Assembly: GCA_001683735.1 (NCBI GenBank)
Contig: LUGG01000031.1
Location: 310,001 to 374,000, forward strand
DNA length: 64,000 nt
Reading direction: 5' to 3'
Source: Grifola frondosa
Taxonomy: Eukaryota; Basidiomycota; Agaricomycetes; Polyporales; Grifolaceae
The notes beneath the pieces were generated by a model. It was not told the DNA's origin. It saw only the letters and a list, made by a program, of their open reading frames with translations, and did not search any database. Position 1 is the stretch's first letter. Every line of letters begins with the position of its first letter. Both the position numbers and the translations under genes were made by a program. Positions 57,001 to 64,000 of this stretch are shown piece after piece.

Positions 57001-58465
57001 CGAGGAGCTCCTGTCGTTCGTCAAGGCGAACTTGTACGATGAAGTCGAGCGGCCGCACGACCGGAAGGTTGTCGGTTGCAAGTGGGTTTTCCGCATCAAG
57101 CGGGGCCTACTGGCGAGATCGAAAAATACAAGGCGCGTCTTGTCGCGAAGGGTTTTACTCAGGTCGAAGGCGTTGATTTTACAGAAACGTTCGCGCCGGT
57201 GACTAAATTCTCATCAATTCGCACACTTCTCGCTCTGGCTGCCAAGCTTGATCTCGAGATCCACCAGATGGATGTCAAATCGGCATTTCTCAACGGCGAT
57301 CTTGACGAAGAAATCTTCATGGCTTGTCCTCCTGGCTTCTCAGCTCGCGCGAACATCGTCTGGCGACTCTACAAGTCTCTCTACGGTTTAAAACAAGCCA
57401 GTCGAGAATGGTACAAGCGGATCCGCGCCGAATTCGAGAGTTTAGGCTTCACACGGAGCAACGCTGACCACAGCGTCTTCTACAAGAACGAGAATGGCCA
57501 TCTAATTATTGTCGCCATCTATGTGGACGACATGCTCATTTTCTCGGACTCCGTGCAGGCCGTCAACACTCTCAAGGCCGATCTCAGTTCACGCTTCGAA
57601 ATGACAGATCTCGGCGAGGCCCGCTGGATCCTGAACATGGAAATCGTACGTGACCGCTCACGCCGTCTCATCGAACTAACGCAACGCCAATACGTCGAGA
57701 GCATCCTCGAACGTCACGGCATGGCCGATTGTCGCCCGGTCAGCACTCCAATGGCGGCAAACCAAAAGCTCATCAAACTCACCGAGGCGGAAATCGACGC
57801 GAAGCCGTACCAAAGCGCGCTCGGCTCGCTAATGTATGCCATGCTCGGGACGCGTCCGGACATTGCATTCGCAGTGGGCGCTCTCAGCAAGCATGCCGCA
57901 CATCCGGGAAAGGAGCACTGGAACGCTCTGATGCGAGTGTTCAAGTATCTCCGTGGGACGACCGATAAGCACCTGGTCTTCGACGGCAATGCTAAGGGTG
58001 AATTCCCTCATGGCTATGCCGATGCAGATTGGGCTGCGGACGTCAACGACCGTCGCTCCATCACGGGGTACGTATATCTCATGTCGGGTGCTGCCATCTC
58101 CTGGTCTTCCAAGAAACAGCCATCAACTGCTCTTTCGAGCACGGAGGCCGAATACATGGCGATGGCGGGCGCGACGAAGGAAGCGCTATGGTTGCGCACT
58201 TTCCTTGGCGAGATCGGACAGCTGTTGAAGCGGTCCACCCTTTTACTTATCGACAACCAGTCCGCTATGGCTCTCGCGAAGAATGCAGCTTTCCACGATC
58301 GCACCAAGCATATCGCGGTTCGCCACCACTTCATCCGGGACCACCTGGAGCAGGGAGACATTGGACGGAGTATGTGCCCACCGACGACCAATCGCTGATG
58401 TGTTGACGAAGGCTCTCTCACGCGAGAAGCATGTTCGTTTCACGGAGGGGATGGGATTACGGTAG
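54037..58465 (+). pseudogene. Ty1/copia gag-pol polyprotein, frameshifted
   Basis: Domains in copia order. Gag starts MTNSTPSSTQ; the CCHC zinc knuckle CAYCKNKGHTKDEC is at about 54740. Protease: WIVDSGTSSP. Integrase: HHCC (WHRRLGH, CKACLQGKQ) and DDE (HSDLCGP, LRTDGGGEY, NGLAERMNR). Reverse transcriptase: KSAFLNGDLDEEIF and the IYVDDM active site. RNase H: YADADW, SSTEAEYMA, IDNQSAMALA. Single-base frame changes occur near 54518, 55043, 55530, 56628, 57104 and two near 58365-58390, each between conserved blocks. The C-terminus is ADVLTKALSREKHVRFTEG with stop before 58466. Not able to make a full polyprotein as read. Confidence 0.88.
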
Positions 58466-58489
58466 GGTCCACGTCCCACTGAGTGGGCG

Positions 58490-58817
58490 TGTTGAAAACC
58501 GGCGGTGTCCAGCGGGACATGGACATTGATACGGACAATATGTTATTCTTTATTCCTTAATTAGGTTATCATACATTACGTAATTCGAGTACGATACGTG
58601 CAGTTTTTTCACTCTCGCACCTCAGCTCATTGCCACCACTCGTGCCAATCGAGACTGAGGTGTGTACTCTTCTTACCTACTGTAGAACTCTTACTGATAC
58701 AGAGTACAGTATTTATTATTCTACACTAGGTATTTATCAGCTCATTGCCACCACTCGTGCCAATCGAGACTGAGTATTTATTATTCTACACTAGGCCTGA
58801 GAAACCTGCGTTCAAAA
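58490..58817 (+). repeat. 3' LTR of Ty1/copia element
   Basis: 328 bp, 327 of 328 positions identical to the 5' LTR. Ends 24 bp before the start codon of the accessory gene of the host CACTA-like element. Confidence 0.92.
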
Positions 58818-58841
58818 GTACGCACTTGCCTGCATCATCTG

Positions 58842-59919
58842 ATGGGGACCACAAAGAATTCGGACCCACCGGCACCACTTAAAAATGGCAGATTCTGGAC
58901 CGAAGATGAAGACTCACCGACATGGCTCCTGCGCCCGGACTGGGGCAGCTGGTCCGAGAATCGTGCAGCATGGCTGCGTGATGTGACGCAACTAATCTAT
59001 GAGCGAGGTTCAAAATGGAATAGCGAGATGAAGGCGGAGGTGATTAGCGATATTCCGATGGACAGGATGCATCAAGCAATTGAAGCTTTTTTCCATACGA
59101 TGGCGAAACACTTCAAGAGTCGTGTCAACAAGTCCGAAGTTGAACTAGAGCAAAAGGCGACAAATAACAGATGGAAAGCGCGTAAAAAGACGGTGCGTAC
59201 CATAAATATAAATGGCATCACTTGTTGATCAGGCCGAATGTGCAGAAGGCGGCGGAGCGCACGGCAAATCGTACACATGTGGCTGAACTTGCGGCGAAGA
59301 AATATGATTTCTTGTTCACATGGCACTATCAGTCAACCGATGAGTCAGATTCCGATGGTGCGATCGATCCCAATACGGACAACAAGGCACAAAATGAAGT
59401 GCCTTCGACGATTGGTCGGCGGAGACCATGGGTGTCACATGCTCCCGCATATCGTGCTGATAATGTGGGTCATTCTATGCTCTGTGAGGGAATAGGCTAA
59501 CTCACGCATTATAACAGATCAATTCTTTGCTTCAAACACTTGATTTGGCCGTCGCAGCGTCGCGGGAAGCCCATTCCACCCAAGGGAATAATTCTCATCC
59601 TCGTCGCTGGGGGCTCCACGAGAAAATGAAGAGTCCAAGCTTCCGAGCATTCGCGCTTCAAAGGATAAGGATGGTATAACGTGACCGGTTGTCAAAATTC
59701 CACGCACCATGATCAAACCCGAATGGCTTCAAATGTTTGCAGATAAGTACGATAAGCCATCGTTCATTGCTGATGACAAGGGTGGAGATTTGAACGGAGC
59801 GGATATAGAGGATTTGTACGAAGGTGGGGCAGGTGTCGAAGCTGTGGGTCAGAATTACGGGGGGGGGGCACGGAGGAGTTGCGGGCGAAAACATTGATCC
59901 GGCCCTGTATGATCAGTAA
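58842..59919 (+). CDS. Accessory protein of the CACTA-like element
   Basis: Start MGTTKNSDPPAPLKNGRFW, then WLLRPDWGSWSENRAAWLRD, and a basic helix KATNNRWKARKKT ending exon 1. An intron (GTGCGT..TGTGCAG) leads to KAAERTANRTHVAELAAKKY and an acidic loop. A second intron near 59480-59518 is followed by INSLLQTLDLAVAASREAHS. The frame is then disturbed around 59620-59690 and resumes with MIKPEWLQMFADKYDKPSF and FIADDKGGDLNGADIEDLYE. A G10 run at 59859-59868 has a length that breaks frame; one of the other frames gives GHGGVAGENIDPALYDQ and a stop at 59919. Proteins like this sit next to Tnp2-type transposases in many basidiomycetes, probably with a DNA-binding helper role; that is inference from location. 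Confidence 0.6.
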
Positions 59920-59939
59920 ATATGTCGTGCGCCAGGGGG

Positions 59940-62900
59940 TTACAATTCTTCGAAATTGAGCCTGTCTGGCTCTTGAGTACTCTGGAATGTTTGTGGAGAT
60001 ATTAGAAGACTTGAATGGTAAACGAGTAAGATAGAACTCACATGACATAAAGACATTGAGACCCAAAGCTTCAACTCGCGGTAATCAACCGTAGCAAGGG
60101 CAAAATGGCCCGAGAATGCCCGTACGTCGACAATAGTCCGTGCGCCAAGGCATTCACTGTACCAGATATCAATGCCAAGGTCGATAGACCTTCACATATA
60201 TAAGTTATTACATCGTACTAGACAGCCGCATAACTCACCTTAAATCCCAAGGCATCACCGGCAAATTATCATCTGCAACAAATGGTCGTACCACAGCGCA
60301 TGTCGTTTCCAGTGGTCGCATGGAAGGGTCATTACGAGAATGAGCTATATGGAAAATATAATCAATCTGGACAGGTTGTCGGCCATGGATATAGGCGTAA
60401 CGACAGCCAGCGCCGCGATGTGCAGTGGCTGCACCATACCGGATTCCGTTAACAACAATGTGAGAGTATGGGGTTGCTGTTGGTATGAATGGTTCACCGA
60501 GGGTCGTCACAGCAGAAGTAGGGGATTAAGGAGGTCTCATGTTCCCAGAGATGTCGCAAGTATGAGAAGACTAGCGCATACAAATTAAGTGTACGAAGTT
60601 GTGTTCTTGCTTTGCTTTGGAAGTTGTATCTGTGCTGTCTCGCAAACTGTATTAGAAAACACTATAATTTTTGTATAGCACGCACCATTGTTTTGATCAG
60701 CAGCCATGGTCGCGATCATTGTAAGTAAGGTACCGCGAGTTGCGCACGTTCTTGTGTTGCCCTTGAGATATTTCTTGAGCGTCACAATGGCAGCCTGGTC
60801 CTCATTGTCATTTCTTCTCCAAGCGAGCTCAAATGTAGAATCTGGGCACTGATATAAGTAGACGGACAATAATTGGAAGTGGTAGACTAGTAGATGCTTA
60901 CGAGATCATGGATGAGTGTCATTTTGGTCCACCCTCTCATCAGTGTCGCCTCAAGCTCGCCGCCACCATGACCATTATGCTTGAACCGCGCTAGAAGCCC
61001 ATTGTTTCGTTCATACGGGTATGCCCACCAAGAATAGACTGGACCAAGACGGAGAATATATGAAGTAAGATGCATAAGAAGGTGAAAGTTCAGAGTAAGA
61101 TGACAGTTCATGCGTGCCCATGTCTGGCATGCTCGCGCATGACATTCATGGGCACGATTAGCTTCTTCTATGCTGATTGATTGTGACGACCAGATTCGGA
61201 TTGCAGTACACCATTCCACAATGACCTGAAAATGTTGTAAGTAGTTACGATCCATTGATACCTCTGGAATGTTGGCGAGTTCTTCCAGAGTCAGTTTGAG
61301 TCGTAGGCAGCTTGAGTTCATCGGCGCTCATGCAGAAGTGCTTCAACCCTAGCGTGAGCTTCTCTAGCCTTCGTAGATTTAGGCAACCGTGGAGCATCTG
61401 TGTCGGGAACCATGCCGTCTACTTGCCAGCTTGCATAGAGTGCAACGACCAGGACTGTCGTGAAATTTCGCCACTGATCTGCTTTGCCCGACCCTCCCGT
61501 TGCAAGCTATAAATAAAATTAGAGCAATATTCACAAATAAACTGAATGAAAACCTTGTGGGGAACACGGCCAATTGTTGATGGCCACCACACACCCTCCA
61601 AGAAAGATTCAAGCCTCTCTAGCGGCCTCACCCCACCACGACGCTTGGTGAACATACCACTGCCGACGAGTATATCCTGAATTACATGCTTGACCTCACC
61701 TGAAAAGGCCTCAGTGATTAATATACTTGCTCTGAGTCACAATCACTCACCAAGATAAGCGGCGTGCATGAAATCCGTTGGCGAGTCCCGTGCCGGAAGC
61801 CAGTCAGGCAAGACATCAAGAGCTGACCAGAGTACACCTCGCTTGTCATGAATTTCTTGGTGATCGTATTCATCTGCACGACGCGAGAGGAATGCGTACT
61901 TGATGAAGCGCCAGTCTTCACGAAGACGGAATTCTAATTATGAATAATGTAAGTAATGCAATCACAAAATTGTATACGATATGGCATACTATCGGGATCA
62001 TAGCAATCTGGATTAATGAGAGAGTGATATGGTTGGTGGCATATCGTACACATGAACCATTTTGACGTGTGACCTCGAAGACCAGATGTCTTGCGACTGG
62101 CCGGAAGATCGGAGGCATTAATATTGAGGTACCCGTGAGCTGGTTGTGGCTCGATTTCGTTCGGAATGTGAAAATTGACACCTAAGAATAGTGAAGATGA
62201 TAACCTTCAGTCATATTTAAAAATAGGAGCTCACCGTAATAAAGTTGCCGCATATCATTCACAAATGGCTCGAGAACGAAGTTGAGCTGTTCGAGTGAGG
62301 GTTCATCTGGACCCGGGATGACACAGTTTAATATTGTTTCCTCAGCGAGGAATCGTTTCGAGCGTGGGTTGTTGCAAATGGTAATATAAATCGCACCGAC
62401 AGAGTGATTGCCGCGCTTTGTACCACGAAACCTGAATGATAGGTATCATTAGATAGACTAGACAGTATTGCAGCGAAATTGTACATTACCAGTCAATATT
62501 GAACATAAAAACAAGACCGATTGGAAGCGCTACGAAACGTTGATGGAGCTCGCGTACATCGACATCTTCAATCCCCCATTTACCGCCTTTACGGCGATGC
62601 AACCCTGCATGGATGGCTCGCCAACCCCAGCCATCAGTCATGTCATACATACGAAATTGAGGGTTGGTCCAACCCTCCCAGTCTTCTTTCGCTGCAGCGG
62701 GAATCGGACCAGGCTCGTCACCGTCTTCCCGCCACTGCGAAAAATCTTTGAGCTTTCTGGGACGCGAGAGAATTCGTTGAAGAGCGGGAAGTGTAGATGT
62801 AGTCGGCATGATCTTCATCGGTATCCGCTTCGGCTTTCCGTTTGTCATGACTTTTGTCCTGTATAGCAAGCCGGGACATTCATCTTGAGAGCATTTGGAT

Positions 62901-63969
62901 GATTGAGCATGTATAATTCTGAAGGATGGTGTCGAAACCAGCAGACGTTGCAAACGAAATAATAGATTATATATTGATCTGGATCGACACCGAGGCGACG
63001 TTCAACGGTGCGCAACGTGCGCGCCATCTTGTCGAGCCCCGGAATATCATAGGGAATGCGGCGGGACATGGATGAGATAGTTTCGAATGAACCCTGAAGC
63101 ATATACTGGACCATATCGTGAGTAGCTCCATGAACGGAGGCTGCAACGAAGGCCTGAATATATGCAGCACGAAGGATCGGGTCCTCGCTGAAAGCTGGTG
63201 GAGATCCATAGGTAGGTGCAGTAGAGAAGCAATCTAGTCCCTTGGAAGCATGAATATCGTCGAATATATCTTCTGCGCCAGCGTACAAGGGGTCATCAGT
63301 GATGTCGAGCTCCAAAGAGGTATCAGAATGCGTAGGACTGGGAGAGCGTGATGCACGTGCATGGTAATTTGGAGGCATAGCTTCAGCTTCAGAAAATGAG
63401 GGAGACGGAGTGCGAGAGTGGCGAAAACTGAGATTTTCTTCAGGGAGGTCAAGTTCATAGTTGTCGTCGAAGTTGTCACCAGTAGGGGTTTGACCTCGAG
63501 AAGCCAGGCCAATATAACCGTGATCAGATATGTCTTCGCCGCCCTCATCCAGAGGCTCCAAGCCAGACTGAGAGTTAGCAAGACCGTTCTCGGGCACTGA
63601 AGTGTCCAGCTGCTGAATGTCGCCAGATGTCTTCTCATCGGCAACAGGTGAAGATCGTTCGCATGAGGTTTCTGTGGCTTCATGGGTAGTCTGTACGTGC
63701 GCTTCATGGTTCGGGTCCATTCTCGCTGCATTGGCGGCATCGTTAGCGGCAAGGGCCAGAGGAGGGGGCTCACGACGTGGTCCAGGGTCGTCTTCATCTC
63801 CAGGGCCAGACAACGTTGTACCGGGATCTTGCTGTGCATGTAGTCTATCATTCCTCAGGTGATTTCGAATGGTCGCATATGTCTGCAAGCCAACAGATGG
63901 GTTGAGTGTACACGAGCGACAAGGACATACACGATGCCGCTGCCTGTCGGGTCTGGGAGCCTTCGGCAT
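59940..63969 (-). CDS. Tnp2-type transposase of the CACTA-like element
   Basis: Large multi-exon transposase. Start MPKAPRPDRQRHRVCPCRSC with a Cys-rich N-terminus (CPCRSC), then a long acidic linker. The conserved part has YYFVCNVCWFRHHPSELYML, VPACYTGQK, MTDGWGWRAIHAGLHRR, FNIDWFRGTKRGNHSVGAIY, ITICNNPRSKRF, CVIPGPDEPSLEQLN, PDWLPARDSPTDFMHA, LGEVKHVIQDILVGSGMF, GVRPLERLESFLEGVWWPST, and later PVYSWWAYPYERNNGLLARF with KHNGHGGGELEATLMRGW. The C-terminal domain reads VVNGIRYGAATAHRGAG and VADDNLPVMPWDLR, stop TAA at 59940-59942. This order is that of Transposase_21/Tnp2 proteins of the CACTA superfamily (including basidiomycete Plavaka-type elements). Short introns separate most blocks. I did not verify every junction, so full integrity is unproven. 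Confidence 0.8.
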
Positions 63970-64000
63970 AGTGGTGGATTCTCACAGATAGAATATATAT

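Larger units (their letters stand above)
53594..64000. mobile_element. CACTA-like DNA transposon (right end beyond the window), split by a copia element
   Basis: Putative left terminus CACTGGGCTACAAGCACTT at 53594, with CACTT/ACTTG subterminal repeats. It carries two convergent genes: an accessory gene (58842-59919) and a Tnp2-type transposase (63969-59940), their stops about 20 bp apart. A complete copia element (53639-58817) is inserted near the left end. The right terminal repeat is not in the window. The CACTG start is inferred from sequence alone. Confidence 0.6.

Overview
The window looks like part of an Agaricomycete (Basidiomycota) nuclear genome. Genes are broken by many introns of about 45-70 nt with GT..AG borders. 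The families seen are typical of mushroom and polypore genomes: a fungal rhodopsin-like 7TM protein, expanded casein-kinase-I-like kinases, secreted sedolisins, a DMATS-type prenyltransferase, a CVNH lectin, and transposons of basidiomycete type. No tRNA, rRNA or CRISPR array was recognised.

Layout. (1) 0.2-5.7 kb: a short-chain dehydrogenase, a C2H2 zinc-finger regulator and a complete aromatic prenyltransferase, all on the minus strand. This has the look of a small secondary-metabolism locus. (2) 6.6-15.2 kb: an 8.2-kb TIR transposon with a 7-bp target duplication. Its minus-strand gene encodes a DDE-type transposase with a complete WRN/RNase-D-like 3'-5' exonuclease domain lying between the second Asp and the Glu. 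The transposon sits in the left end of a ~400-bp MITE-like repeat, and its gene is broken by a 2,028-bp TA-flanked non-autonomous element that seems to carry a captured exon pair. (3) 15.5-24.3 kb: a delta-12 fatty-acid desaturase with an 8-nt microexon inside a histidine box, a CVNH lectin, a membrane-anchored protein gene with one in-frame stop, and a 7TM rhodopsin-like protein. (4) 26-37.5 kb: housekeeping-type genes (zuotin J-protein, WRN-like exonuclease, HAD hydrolase), a decayed CK1-like kinase and two fungal proteins of unknown function. Several of these carry one- or two-base indels. (5) 38.4-50.5 kb: a tandem sedolisin (S53 peptidase) array with two intact genes, one full-length frameshifted copy and two previously hidden fragments. 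(6) 51-64 kb: a transposon nest. It holds a chimera of gene fragments (UBP2-type deubiquitinase joined to the TFIIIC B-block subunit), a coiled-coil gene, a CACTA-like DNA transposon with two convergent genes, and a young Ty1/copia element inserted 45 bp inside the CACTA element's putative left end.

How parts fit. The first three genes could make and control a prenylated aromatic compound. The sedolisin array would serve extracellular acid proteolysis, and its two intact genes share a promoter block containing GATAA. The rest of the notable structure is transposon biology: insertions within insertions whose order can be read from target duplications and terminal repeats.

Limits. All protein-family calls are from reading motifs, not from searches. 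Exon borders given to the base were checked by reading frame. Others are approximate.
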